Numbered from the stretch's first letter, positions 8,808-17,880 are shown. The stretch: DNA of 64,000 nucleotides from Erysipelothrix anatis (GCF_009828745.1 NZ_WTSX01000006.1:98477-162476); one strand, 5' to 3'. Notes: generated by a model not told the origin, from the sequence alone. A program made the numbers and translations.

Positions 8808-10325
8808 TTATACCGCAACTGAATCATATTCTGTTGTACTTTGCCTTCTACATGCTATACTCGTAGACCTTACAACCGCTTGATGCCATCCATTTATCAT
8901 CACTTTGCGCGTTTCTAAAGATATTTCAGGGTGCCACTCTGTGTTTGTTACGGGTTGGTTTTGTGCGCGAATATCATCACCAAACACCCCAGTAGCAAAA
9001 CCCGCTAAGAAAGCCACCCCTACTGCAATCGCCAAATCCTGGTCAATACATCTAATTTTCGTGCCTGTTAGATTTGCTAGTAATTGCATAAGAAAACTAT
9101 TAGTAGTCATTTGTGAACTTACATTTAGTGTTGTCAAAGCGCCACCCCAATCAGTTTCCATTCCCTGAATAATATCGTAGGACTGGTACGCAATTGATTC
9201 GAGTGCTGCCCGAATAATATGCTCTCGTTTAGATGCACGGGTTAATCCCAAAATATTTGCTCGAACTGGTCGATTATAACCAATCTGTAGCGCGTTGGTC
9301 TGTTTTGGAATCACATAAATACCGAGCGTATCTTCTACTTTCGTGGCAAAAAATTCTAAATCATCAGTTTTTTGAATAATCCCCAAATCTTGATGTAACC
9401 AATGATTAACAACGGTGTCTGGGACGGTAGTTCCTTCCAATGCATAGTGAACTTGGTTATTGATACCCATCGCTATTGTTGTATTTAATCCATGATTGCT
9501 GCGAATTTGCTTTAATCCTGTATTCAGTATTAGGGAATTCCCTGAGTTATATGTATAACTGTTACTTGATCCTAAAAATGTTTGCCCAAGCAAAGCAGCT
9601 TGGTCGTTACCTATGATTCCAGTAATTGGAATTGACGTGTTTTGGATCGTGGCATACCCATACATATCTGAACTATTTTTGACATCTGGAAGCATTTTAC
9701 GGGGAATATCAAATAATTGAAGTAATGCATCGTCCCATGCACGTGATGTAATGTTAAATAGCATAGTGCGGGCTGCATTAGTTACATCTGTGACATGTAT
9801 TTTTTCATGCGTTAGCTTATAGACCAGCCACGTATCAACTGTACCAAACAACAACTCTCCTTTTTCAGCACGCAGACGCGCTCCTGGAACATTATCCAAT
9901 ATCCATTTAATTTTTGATGCAGCATAAAGACTGTCAGCAAATAAACCTGTTGACTCGTAAATGTCTTTCAAGTTATTTTTTTTGAGCCGATGTAAAAAAA
10001 CGTGTGATGTTGAGTCATCGGTTGAAACAATTGCGTTGTATATAGGGACCCCGGTTTTTTTGTCCCAAACAAGTATCGTCTCTCTTTGATTTGCGATTCC
10101 AATTGCCTCTATAGACTTTATATCGATGCCCTGAGTCAAAACATCCTTTAACGCTTGCATCTGCGAATCCCAAATTGCTTCTGGACTGAGTTCAACCCTG
10201 TACAGATGAGAATAGATTGGTGATATTTCAACAGATGCAGTTGCCACAATCTCTTTGTTTTGATCAACAACAACCGCTCGCGAATATGTTAGTTCATGAT
10301 GTAATACAACAATGTTTCGTTCCAT
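8808..10325 (-). CDS. Glycerol kinase-like protein (FGGY family) with replaced active-site motifs
   Basis: The 505 residues align along the whole of bacterial GlpK, with long matches such as NQRET, GELLFGTVDTWLVYKLT, TNAARTMLFNI, YALEGT, HIIRAALESIAYQ and FLMQ. The catalytic loops are changed: the N-terminal DQGTTSSR is HHELTYSR (residues 9-16), and NAIVWQ is NAIVST. GDQQAAL, which carries the catalytic Asp, is GNDQAAL; YGTG is YNSG; the GLGAPYWD loop is NALQIGYN; and DGGA is SSQM. The chain is full length without frameshift, so it is expressed protein rather than decay. Starts behind AAGGAG. Best read as a pseudokinase or a kinase with new specificity. Confidence 0.85.
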   Translation of the reverse strand: MERNIVVLHHELTYSRAVVVDQNKEIVATASVEISPIYSHLYRVELSPEAIWDSQMQALKDVLTQGIDIKSIEAIGIANQRETILVWDKKTGVPIYNAIVSTDDSTSHVFLHRLKKNNLKDIYESTGLFADSLYAASKIKWILDNVPGARLRAEKGELLFGTVDTWLVYKLTHEKIHVTDVTNAARTMLFNITSRAWDDALLQLFDIPRKMLPDVKNSSDMYGYATIQNTSIPITGIIGNDQAALLGQTFLGSSNSYTYNSGNSLILNTGLKQIRSNHGLNTTIAMGINNQVHYALEGTTVPDTVVNHWLHQDLGIIQKTDDLEFFATKVEDTLGIYVIPKQTNALQIGYNRPVRANILGLTRASKREHIIRAALESIAYQSYDIIQGMETDWGGALTTLNVSSQMTTNSFLMQLLANLTGTKIRCIDQDLAIAVGVAFLAGFATGVFGDDIRAQNQPVTNTEWHPEISLETRKVMINGWHQAVVRSTSIACRRQSTTEYDSVAV

Positions 10326-10408
10326 AAATCTCCTTTGTTTTATTAATACGATAAGGTAATTTGTTCAGAAGGTTTCATCAAAGTATTATGCATGTCTATC
10401 AGTGTAAA

Positions 10409-10422
10409 TGATAGCGCTTCCT
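10409..10422. promoter_or_regulatory. Candidate cre (CcpA) site upstream of the glycerol kinase homologue
   Basis: TGATAGCGCTTCCT fits the catabolite-responsive element pattern TGWNANCGNTNWCA at 12 of 14 positions. It lies about 85 bp before the start codon at 10325, near a TTTACA element. This suggests carbon catabolite control; it is a pattern match only. Confidence 0.4.
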
Positions 10423-10566
10423 TGTTGCCTCATAGTATCATAAATAAGGCATTTGTTTGTGATAGAAGATTTATTCACATAAACTTTACAAAACTATCAC
10501 ATTTATAAAAAACTACATTTTAAAATCATTTTTGATCCTTATATTTATAAAAACAGGCAAAGAAAA

Positions 10567-10582
10567 GGATGCTTGCGCACCC
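10567..10582 (-). terminator. Terminator of brnQ
   Basis: Minus-strand stem GGGTGC-GCAA-GCATCC followed by TTTTCTTT, about 90 bp after the brnQ stop. Confidence 0.6.
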
Positions 10583-10672
10583 ATAACTTTATTTACATTC
10601 ATTTTTCTTTATCATTCAGACCGCTTAAATAAGCCTATAATCTAACATTCCTTCAATTTTTAATTTAAAGTA

Positions 10673-12036
10673 CTATGTAATGTTTGGTCTAGTATTACGG
10701 TTTGAGATATTTTGAAGCCAATATCCAATACAAAGTCCTGTAATCATAAAATTTAACCACCCTAACCCAATTGACGCTAACGGAACATATGTCTGATATG
10801 CGGTAAAAATCGGGCTCAGCAATTGTTGATTTGCAAGTAACGGCAATTGCATCATTGTTTCAAATATAGCTACTACAATCATTATCCCAAGCATGACATT
10901 AATCACACGTTTCTTATCTAATAATTTCGCAAAAGCCAAACCCACAATGACATGCATGATTGCTAGAGGATAAATAAAATTCAGAACTGGAATCGATAGC
11001 TGAATGATTGCTTCAAGCCCTACATTAGAAACTAAGAAGCCAGCACTAGCGATCACAACCGCCATTAATTCGTAGGATACTTTCGGGATAATCGAGGAAA
11101 AGTAACGAGCACAACTCGTTATAAGACCAACGGCTGTTGTGATACATGCAAACGTAATTGTAATCCCAAAAAATATCAGTCCAGCACTCCCAAAATAATA
11201 ATGAAATAATTGCCCTAATGCAATACCGCCGTTAGAAGCAACAGGTAATACATTTAGAGATGACGATCCGATTAACAGAAGCATTGTGTAAATAAAAATC
11301 ATCGCTCCACCCGAGATCAAAGAAGCATATACAACATCCTTAACGAGTGATGATTGTGATTCTGGGTGGTTTTCTTTTGTTGATTGTACGATAACAAACC
11401 CAAACGATAGTGCTGCTAGAACGTCCATGGTTTGATACCCCATTTGAAATCCTGTTAGAAATGCTGATGTCTCATAGGTTCCTGAAGGGAGCGTGTTCGA
11501 TGCACTTCCTAAAGGATTAATCATAAACATGATGAAGAAGACTGCTAGAAAGATTAGAAAAAGTGGATTAATGATCTTTGCAACCCAAACCTCAATTTTA
11601 GAGGGTTTAATTGCAATTAATAATGCACCACCAAAAAATAAGAACGAGTAAACAAACATACCTAATTGATGGTTAGCCTGTGGCATTAGTGCTTTAATCG
11701 CAACCTCGTAAGGCACTGTTGCTGTTCGAGGCAATGCGAACATTGGTCCGATTGTTAGGAGTAGCAAAATGGTGAACATGCGAGCATATCGCCTTCCATA
11801 TGGCTGTAGCATATCTTCTAGACTATCTGCTTTTGATCGTCCACAAACAATTACTCCTAGACTTGCCAATCCCACCGCAGTGAGTATGAAACCAAAACTT
11901 GATTGAGCAATATTTGAACCTGATAATTGGCCAATATTAACTGGAAAAATCAGATTTCCTGCTCCAAAAAATAAACCAAATAAGAGCGATGCAAGAACTA
12001 TGCGTGATTTCATCCGTGTTAATACTGTTTGCTTCA
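10673..12036 (-). CDS. brnQ: Branched-chain amino acid carrier BrnQ (LIVCS family)
   Basis: Cation-coupled uptake of leucine, isoleucine and valine across the cytoplasmic membrane. The protein has about 454 residues and about 12 membrane helices. The hallmark LFGLFFGAGNLIFPVNIG stretch near the N-terminus, GFQMGYQTMDVLAAL mid-protein, and MGLxT-type later helices fit the family. I chose the ATG at 12036, which sits seven bases behind GAAGGAGA, instead of a TTG further upstream inside the ribosome site. It is a single gene with a possible CodY site upstream, fitting the known control of branched-chain amino acid carriers. Confidence 0.93.
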
Positions 12037-12091
12037 TAAGAATCTCCTTCAATTTTTCATTATCTTATCGCACATGTAATATGCTTTCAAG

Positions 12092-12106
12092 CATTTTCTG
12101 AATATA
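12092..12106. promoter_or_regulatory. Candidate CodY box upstream of brnQ
   Basis: CATTTTCTGAATATA matches the CodY consensus AATTTTCWGAAAATT at 12 of 15 positions, about 55 bp before the brnQ ATG. It sits inside a larger dyad whose arms are GCACATGTA (near 12069) and TACATGTGC (near 12138). Whether the organism has CodY is not shown here. Confidence 0.4.
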
Positions 12107-12155
12107 CTTTCATAATTGACCCCTAATGCATCAAAAATACATGTGCAGACAAAAA

Positions 12156-12177
12156 AAACAACATTTTCATGTTGTTT
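12156..12177 (-). terminator. Terminator of tRNA-Arg
   Basis: AAACAACAT/ATGTTGTTT stem followed by a T run on the minus strand, 12 nt beyond the CCA end of the tRNA. Confidence 0.75.
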
Positions 12178-12189
12178 GAATTAACTTAT

Positions 12190-12266
12190 TGGCGCGCTCG
12201 ACAGGAGTTGAACCCATAACCTCTTGAGCCGTAATCAAGTGCTCTATCCAGTTGAGCTACGAGCGC
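12190..12266 (-). tRNA. tRNA-Arg (anticodon ACG)
   Basis: 77-nt cloverleaf on the minus strand. Acceptor GCGCTCG pairs with CGAGCGC, D arm GCTC/GAGC, anticodon stem CTTGA/TCAAG with loop TTACGGC giving anticodon ACG, and T loop TTCAACT. Discriminator G is followed by an encoded CCA. ACG (read as ICG after deamination) is the usual tRNA for CGN arginine codons. It has its own promoter and terminator, so it is a single-gene unit. Confidence 0.96.
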
Positions 12267-12284
12267 ATCACTTAAGGCTTAGTT

Positions 12285-12313
12285 ATAATACCACCAACAC
12301 CCTAAGAGTGCAA
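12285..12313 (-). promoter_or_regulatory. Promoter of tRNA-Arg
   Basis: Minus-strand TTGCAC, 17-base spacer, TATTAT, ending about 19 nt before the first base of the tRNA. Confidence 0.6.
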
Positions 12314-12457
12314 CCCATTTCTACCAATTACTTGATTTTTTACAAAATTTAATCACGAATACATTAAACGAAATGTGTTCTTGCTATCCATCCATGCGAT
12401 ACAAAATTCTTGCATTCATTTTCTGATTTCGCTACTATTGGAAATAAGAGGTTTATC

Positions 12458-13126
12458 ATGAAAAATAACAAACATATATTTATTGTATTAACTGCTTTAT
12501 CATTTATAGCGGCATTTATTAGTGTTTTAGGTATTTTCGAATTCGGAGACATGTTCATCTCATTCATGAGTGGAAATAGTGCACGGCTGGGAATTCATAT
12601 CGCAAATGGCCCTATTAAAGAAGTCGTCTTTTATACAGGAGCACTTACATTCTTTATATTTGGTGTCTATGTCGCGAATATTCTTGTTCCTACATTGGAT
12701 GCTTTAGGCATGATTCAAATTATGCTTATCGAATGTGTCTTACTGAGTTTATCTCTTGTCATGGATTCCGTTCATGATTCGCTCCCTAGCTTTCTGTTGC
12801 TCACCTTTGCGATGGGAATGCAAAACCGGCTACAATTCGCAATTAATGGGTTAATCTTGGGTAAAGGTTATATGACTGGGGTACTTTATGCAATTGGCAC
12901 AACGCTTGCTCAATGGACTCGTAAGGAAAAATCAGGCATAGACGTTCTTATTATTGCTTCAACGTGGATAGCCTTTCTAAGTGGTGCAGTATGTGGGGCT
13001 CTTAGTCTTTGGGTCGTCGATGATTTCTTCTCCTTAATCTTCCCAATTATTTTCATCATGACATTGGTGCTTTATGTTCGTGCACACTTCGATAGCATTG
13101 AAACTTCACTCAATTCAAAATTATAA
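12458..13126 (+). CDS. YoaK family (DUF1275) membrane protein
   Basis: 222 residues, about six membrane helices, with the DUF1275 hallmark GDMFISFMSGNSARLG near 25-45 and AMGMQNRLQ mid-protein. The function of the family is unknown. The ATG at 12458 is preferred because AAGAGG precedes it; a further upstream in-frame ATG at 12410 has no ribosome site. It converges on the oxidoreductase gene at 13169 across a shared terminator. Confidence 0.85.
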   Translation: MKNNKHIFIVLTALSFIAAFISVLGIFEFGDMFISFMSGNSARLGIHIANGPIKEVVFYTGALTFFIFGVYVANILVPTLDALGMIQIMLIECVLLSLSLVMDSVHDSLPSFLLLTFAMGMQNRLQFAINGLILGKGYMTGVLYAIGTTLAQWTRKEKSGIDVLIIASTWIAFLSGAVCGALSLWVVDDFFSLIFPIIFIMTLVLYVRAHFDSIETSLNSKL

Positions 13127-13140
13127 ATTTGAACACTTAA

Positions 13141-13166
13141 AAAGTCACATTCGAGAATGTGACTTT
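13141..13166. terminator. Bidirectional terminator between the yoaK-like gene and the sugar cluster
   Basis: AAAGTCACATTC/GAATGTGACTTT, a 12-bp stem with A and T runs on either side, between convergent genes. Confidence 0.85.
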
Positions 13167-13168
13167 TT

Positions 13169-14218
13169 TTAAATGTGGGTGTGAATCGTTTGTTGCGTTT
13201 CAAAGGCTTCGAATACTGTTTCGAGAAGCACCATCACGCGCATGACTTCGTCATTTGCAACGTATGGCATTGCAGTCCCCGCCACAACCGCCGCAAAGTT
13301 ATCGTAAAACGTTGTATCCAATACTAACGGTTCAGGTAGTGGCTTTCGCTCTAATGACGCCTCACGAAGCGGTGCCATCGTTTTTGTGAACCCTGCACCC
13401 GCACGAATTGGTTTTGGTGGTACATGATCGACATTAGCGCGCAACAGCACCATTTCGCCATTTCGATTCCAGTCATGGATGACTGCAGTCCCCGTTAACC
13501 CTTTGACATACCACCGTGGTAAAGTAATGAAATTAGTTGTTGCAACCTCTATATGTGCTCGAATACCATTTTCAAAAATAAGTTGAGTTACAAATCCATC
13601 ATCAGAATCATGACCCAAAACAAACGATAAATCGCTAGAAACCGATATAACTGGACTCTTTATCATCATGAGAAGTTGATCAAAGACATGAACACCCCAA
13701 TCATATACCATTCCACCACCATGGACTGCTTCACAACGCCAATCACCCGGAATGCCATTGCCACCATGAATTCGTGATTCAATATGGAAGACATCACCAA
13801 TCTCTTGGTTTTCATATATATTTCGAATGATTAAGTAATCATCATCCCAACGGCGATTTTGGTGAACCATAAATGTGCGCTCCATTGCTTTAGCAACAAC
13901 CATGATCCGCTCTAAGGAAGCTGCTGTTAATGTAACAGGTTTCTCACAAATAACGTGTTTTCCTGCTTGCAGTGCTTGAATCGCAATATATTCATGATAA
14001 TCGTTCGGTGTTGCAATAAGAATTGCATCAACGCCATCATCATCGAGTACTGTTTCAAAAGTTTGGTACATAATGAATCCATCCAACCCTGCCTTCTCAA
14101 GATTATCTGGGTCCGTATCATAAGCACCGACACATTGAACATGTCGTGTTTGAGAAATTAAATCTTTTGCATGATGACGTCCCATGCCACCATAGCCAAT
14201 AATTACTAAATTTAACAT
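13169..14218 (-). CDS. Gfo/Idh/MocA family NAD(P)-dependent sugar oxidoreductase
   Basis: 349 residues with an N-terminal Rossmann fold (GYGGMGRHHAK, residues 8-18) and the family motif CEKPVTL near 92, followed by the C-terminal alpha/beta substrate domain. The QNRRWDDDY and HGGNGIPGDWRC segments belong to the sugar-dehydrogenase branch. Probable oxidation or isomerisation of a sugar or glycoside. It is the last gene of a five-gene set with AraC, a second Gfo/Idh/MocA enzyme, an epimerase-fold protein and ThuA, 20 nt after the ThuA gene. Confidence 0.9.
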   Translation of the reverse strand: MLNLVIIGYGGMGRHHAKDLISQTRHVQCVGAYDTDPDNLEKAGLDGFIMYQTFETVLDDDGVDAILIATPNDYHEYIAIQALQAGKHVICEKPVTLTAASLERIMVVAKAMERTFMVHQNRRWDDDYLIIRNIYENQEIGDVFHIESRIHGGNGIPGDWRCEAVHGGGMVYDWGVHVFDQLLMMIKSPVISVSSDLSFVLGHDSDDGFVTQLIFENGIRAHIEVATTNFITLPRWYVKGLTGTAVIHDWNRNGEMVLLRANVDHVPPKPIRAGAGFTKTMAPLREASLERKPLPEPLVLDTTFYDNFAAVVAGTAMPYVANDEVMRVMVLLETVFEAFETQQTIHTHI

Positions 14219-14238
14219 TGTACACTATCTCTCCTGTG

Positions 14239-14949
14239 TTAGATTACTTCGAGTGCTTGTCGGTTTCCGAATGCACGATTAATTTTGGGTGCAGGTGCTA
14301 CCCATTCGACCCCATTTCGTATAATTGATTGAATATGGGGATCGTAGTACGTTGGGTAGGTTTCATGACCTGGTCTAAAATAGAATATTTTGCCATGTCC
14401 ACGAGTAAATGTGCATGCACTTCGGAAAACTTCGCCCCCTGTAAACCATGATACCATTAAAACATCATCAGGTTTGGGAATATCAAAGAATTCACCATAC
14501 ATTTCTTCATTTTCCAACTCAATATATTCAGGAACGCCACGCATTATAGGGTGAATTGGATCTAGAACCCATAATCGTTCCTTTTCCCCTGCTTCACGCC
14601 ATTTCAAATCACAGCTCGTTCCCATTAATCGCATAAACAGCTTCGACATGTGCCCTGAGTGCAACACAACAAGTCCCATGCCTTTTAAGACCTGATTTTG
14701 AAGCATTGTCACGATATCATCTGAGACTTTATCGTGTGCCAAATGTCCCCACCACAATAACACATCCGTATTTTTCAAGATTTCTCGAGAAGCTTCAGTA
14801 TCGTGATTTTCAAGTGTAACCACTGAAATCGTGTTGTTTTCATTTCCAAGCATTTCTGCAAGCACCGCATGGATACCCTCAGGGTACACTGCTTTTACAG
14901 CCGCTTGTGTTTGTTCGTGTATAAATTCATTATAAATTGTGATGTTCAT
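14239..14949 (-). CDS. ThuA-domain protein (trehalose utilisation family)
   Basis: A 236-residue protein with the class I glutamine-amidotransferase-like fold seen in ThuA. Typical segments are LLWWGHLAHDKVSD, GLVVLHSGHMSKLF, GEFFDIPKPD and HGKIFYFRPGHETYPTYYD. In rhizobia ThuA works with the dehydrogenase ThuB on trehalose and sucrose through 3-keto derivatives, and this gene likewise sits between two Gfo/Idh/MocA enzymes. The ATG at 14949 overlaps the stop of the preceding gene (TAATG), so the start is set by coupling. No sugar transporter lies in the cluster. Confidence 0.88.
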   Translation of the reverse strand: MNITIYNEFIHEQTQAAVKAVYPEGIHAVLAEMLGNENNTISVVTLENHDTEASREILKNTDVLLWWGHLAHDKVSDDIVTMLQNQVLKGMGLVVLHSGHMSKLFMRLMGTSCDLKWREAGEKERLWVLDPIHPIMRGVPEYIELENEEMYGEFFDIPKPDDVLMVSWFTGGEVFRSACTFTRGHGKIFYFRPGHETYPTYYDPHIQSIIRNGVEWVAPAPKINRAFGNRQALEVI

Positions 14950-15917
14950 TAGACCCACCACATTTCGGAAGATGCATTGTGTATCATGACTGCGTTGGTA
15001 TTTTTAACTGCACGTGCAAAACCTTCTTCAATTGACATGAGTGGATCTTCGTGCTCAATACTTATTGCACCATCATAGCCATAAATGCGTAAATGACTCA
15101 TCATGTCTGACCATATTTTTAAGTCGTGACCGCAGCCAACACTTCTAAATGTCCAAGCTCGTGTCGTAACATCACCATACGGTTGCATATCTGTCACACC
15201 GTACAAATTAATGTTGTCTTGATCCATATAAATGTCTTTGGCATGGAAGTGCACAATAGCATCTTCGCGAGCGAGAATTTTAATCGCTGCCACTGGATCT
15301 ATACCTTGCCACCACATATGCGACGGGTCAAAGTTTACCCCAATATATTCAGATGTTGCATGGCGTAGTTTCAATGCCGTATAGGGACTGTGAACCGAAA
15401 ATCCGCCATGCATTTCAATACCTATCTTAACATCTAGGGATTCTGCTAATTGTGCAATGTCTTTCCAATACGGAATTACTTGAGTTTCCCATTGCCAATC
15501 GTAGATCTTTCGATACTCAGTTGGCCATGATAGCGTTGGCCAGTTTGGATAGGTTGCAGTTTCGCTATCGCCTGGGATTCCTGAAAATGTGTTCACAACA
15601 GGAACGCCAAGAAGATGGGCAAGTTGCAACGTGTCACGAAGTGTTTTATCGGCCAATTCTGCCTCTTCCCGATTTGGAGAAAGTGGATTGTTATGACAGC
15701 TTAAGGCACTAATTGTGATATTGTGATCCGCAAACTTTTGAAGATAATCTTGACGCGCCTCTTCACTTTCTAAAAGAAGATTAACAGGACAGTGATGACT
15801 TCCTGGATTACCACCGCTTCCAATTTCCAATACACTTAATCCAGCTTGTTTAGCACGAATCAGAAGTTCATCTAATGATAAATTTGCAAAAAGTGGTGTA
15901 AATACGCCTAATTTCAT
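14949..15917 (-). CDS. Sugar phosphate isomerase/epimerase family protein (xylose isomerase-like TIM barrel)
   Basis: 322 residues of the AP-endonuclease-2/xylose-isomerase-like barrel. Visible metal-site and barrel motifs are GIEMHGGFSVH, NFDPSHMWWQGIDP, VHFHAKDI and AISIEHEDPLM (Glu, Asp/His, His, Glu ligands). Start ATG behind GAGGAGGAAACACA; its first base overlaps the stop of the upstream oxidoreductase gene (ATGA). Likely isomerises or epimerises a keto-sugar made by the neighbouring dehydrogenases; the actual substrate is unknown. Confidence 0.9.
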   Translation of the reverse strand: MKLGVFTPLFANLSLDELLIRAKQAGLSVLEIGSGGNPGSHHCPVNLLLESEEARQDYLQKFADHNITISALSCHNNPLSPNREEAELADKTLRDTLQLAHLLGVPVVNTFSGIPGDSETATYPNWPTLSWPTEYRKIYDWQWETQVIPYWKDIAQLAESLDVKIGIEMHGGFSVHSPYTALKLRHATSEYIGVNFDPSHMWWQGIDPVAAIKILAREDAIVHFHAKDIYMDQDNINLYGVTDMQPYGDVTTRAWTFRSVGCGHDLKIWSDMMSHLRIYGYDGAISIEHEDPLMSIEEGFARAVKNTNAVMIHNASSEMWWV

Positions 15918-16996
15918 TGTGTTTCCTCCTCAAAATATACAGGTTTACCTGTGCTTGCTGATGTATAGATAGCTTCAAGTATTTCAGTTACAATCAACGC
16001 TTCATATGGATCAACGACCGGTGGTGTATCCATAGTGATAGCATCAATCCATGCCCGCGCTTCTAGATATCCCGGCTCTGTTCCTTTACTATCGTAGAAA
16101 TCAACGCCACCGATTTCAAAATCTATATTTTTTTGGTAAAGGGCTCCATGTTCCTCACCATTGAGGCGTAACCCTTGTTCCATATCCGCACCCATTTTGG
16201 TTCCATAAAGAGATGTTTTTGCCTCTCCAACATCCAATGTGTTCAAAGCCCAACTCGATTCCAAGATAATGGTTGCACCATTCTCCATAACAACGAACCC
16301 AAATGCCGAATCCTCAACTGTAAATTGGGATGGATCCCATGATCCCCACGCATTCGCAGCATTGGGTGTTTGACTTAGTTCATGATAGGTTGTTCCGACT
16401 GCATACTTTGGCTTATAGTTATTCATCGTCCACAACGTTAAATCAAGCGCATGCGTTCCAATGTCGATCAGTGGTCCGCCACCTTGCGCTTCCTCATCTA
16501 AGAATACACCCCAAGTTGGAACAGCGCGACGTCGGATTGCTTTGGCTTTCCCCAGATAGATATGTCCCAATTGATTTTCTTGTGCAATCTTTTTTAAGAA
16601 TATGGAATCACTTCGAAAACGATTCTGATAGCCGACTGTTAATTTCTTATCGTTACGCTTTGCTGCAGCAATCATTTCACGAGCCTCAGATGCGTATTTA
16701 GCCATTGGCTTCTCGCACATAACATGTTTTTTGTGATCCAGCGCTGCAATTGTGATGGTTGCATGGGTATTGTTTGGTGTTAAAACATGAACAACATCCA
16801 ATGGCTCTGACAATAAATCTAAATAATCGGTGTATACACGTGCATTGGATGTACCATATTCGTCTTTTGCTTTAGTAGCACGCTCGATGTCTAGATCACA
16901 AAACGCGACAAGTTCCACATCATCCAGCAATTTTAGATTGGGTAAATGCTTCCCAAAAGCAATACCACCACAACCGATAATACCTATTTTAATCAT
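15914..16996 (-). CDS. Gfo/Idh/MocA family oxidoreductase (second copy)
   Basis: 360 residues. Rossmann motif GCGGIAFGKHLPN (8-20), CEKPMAK near 97, then GGPLIDIGTHALDLTLW with the catalytic-type Asp and His of the family near 175-190. It is clearly different in sequence from the copy at 13169, so the two probably act on different steps, for example oxidation and re-reduction of a sugar ring. Start codon overlaps the AraC stop (ATGA), and its own stop overlaps the next start, so this region is tightly coupled. Confidence 0.9.
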   Translation of the reverse strand: MIKIGIIGCGGIAFGKHLPNLKLLDDVELVAFCDLDIERATKAKDEYGTSNARVYTDYLDLLSEPLDVVHVLTPNNTHATITIAALDHKKHVMCEKPMAKYASEAREMIAAAKRNDKKLTVGYQNRFRSDSIFLKKIAQENQLGHIYLGKAKAIRRRAVPTWGVFLDEEAQGGGPLIDIGTHALDLTLWTMNNYKPKYAVGTTYHELSQTPNAANAWGSWDPSQFTVEDSAFGFVVMENGATIILESSWALNTLDVGEAKTSLYGTKMGADMEQGLRLNGEEHGALYQKNIDFEIGGVDFYDSKGTEPGYLEARAWIDAITMDTPPVVDPYEALIVTEILEAIYTSASTGKPVYFEEETQ

Positions 16997-17880
16997 AATT
17001 CGCTCCTTTTGATTGCTGATTCTTCGACACGATCTTGAATATTTTTTCGATACTGTAAGGGACTATCCATTACATGTTTGCGAAACACGCTATGAAAGGT
17101 CTTAACACTCTGAAATCCCGACTCAAATGCAACCTCAGAAATACTCCAGTCTGTTGTAACTAAATACCATTTAGCGCGATTGACTCGGAATTCATTCAGA
17201 AACTCTACAAAAGTTTGACCGGTATGCTTCTTAAAAAATCGCGTAAAGTAATAACTGTTATAACCAATATGATCCGAAACACGTTCCAGAGAAATATCGT
17301 GGTCATAATGAGTCTCGATGTAACGGTAGACACGATTTAATTTATCCAAAACATCTTGATTCTTGATACTTGGTGCCAATATATCCGAACCACTTTGTTT
17401 TAACGGAAAGTTTCGAAACGTCTTGACATAAAATCCGTAGAGTAATTCTTGGATGCGAAATCGATATGCAATATCTTTAGACCCAATTTCATGCCCAATT
17501 GTGGCAATAAAATGATAAATTTGTTCGCGAATCGTTTGATCCCAATGAATACTATACGGTTCAATTAAGTTCAGATGTTTAACGAGATCACTGGCAGATG
17601 TTTCATGAGTGAAAAACGTTGGATCAATTTGCACTACCAAACGGACGCTTCCTGGTGAACTCAGAAAATAATGACTTATTCCACTATTAACGATATAAAT
17701 ATCTCCTTTTTCAAGGGTAAAGACGTGTTCTTCGACACCTAAGTTAAGGATTCCTTCTTGAACATAAATGAGCTCAATTTCTTGATGCCAATGTGGTGCA
17801 GTTAAGACACGTCCTTCGTGACGGTAATACATAACCGGCAGGTCGTGTTCAAAGATTGGACGTTCTAAATATTTAATCAT
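16993..17880 (-). CDS. AraC-family transcriptional regulator (cupin sensor plus HTH)
   Basis: 295 residues. An N-terminal cupin-like ligand domain (HWHQEIELIYVQEG, then KGDIYIVNSGISHYF) is followed by a C-terminal double helix-turn-helix (SLERVSDHIGYNSYYFTRFFKK, then ISEVAFESGFQSVKTFHSVFRKH). The ATG at 17880 is chosen because it follows GTGAGGGATAGC; the frame stays open to 17934 without a ribosome site there. First gene of the sugar cluster and its likely inducer-dependent activator. Confidence 0.9.
   Translation of the reverse strand: MIKYLERPIFEHDLPVMYYRHEGRVLTAPHWHQEIELIYVQEGILNLGVEEHVFTLEKGDIYIVNSGISHYFLSSPGSVRLVVQIDPTFFTHETSASDLVKHLNLIEPYSIHWDQTIREQIYHFIATIGHEIGSKDIAYRFRIQELLYGFYVKTFRNFPLKQSGSDILAPSIKNQDVLDKLNRVYRYIETHYDHDISLERVSDHIGYNSYYFTRFFKKHTGQTFVEFLNEFRVNRAKWYLVTTDWSISEVAFESGFQSVKTFHSVFRKHVMDSPLQYRKNIQDRVEESAIKRSEL

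Larger units (their letters stand above)
10326..10672. other. 347-bp intergenic region between the kinase homologue and brnQ
   Basis: No credible gene. It holds the candidate cre site, an 8-bp inverted repeat TGTGATAG ... CTATCACA (about 10454-10502, widely spaced, possible operator arms), and the brnQ terminator. Confidence 0.5.

Noticed and set aside
8808..10325. Annotation as ordinary glycerol kinase glpK
   Set aside because: Overall similarity is high, but the catalytic Asp, phosphate loop and nucleotide loop are replaced, so the name would mislead.
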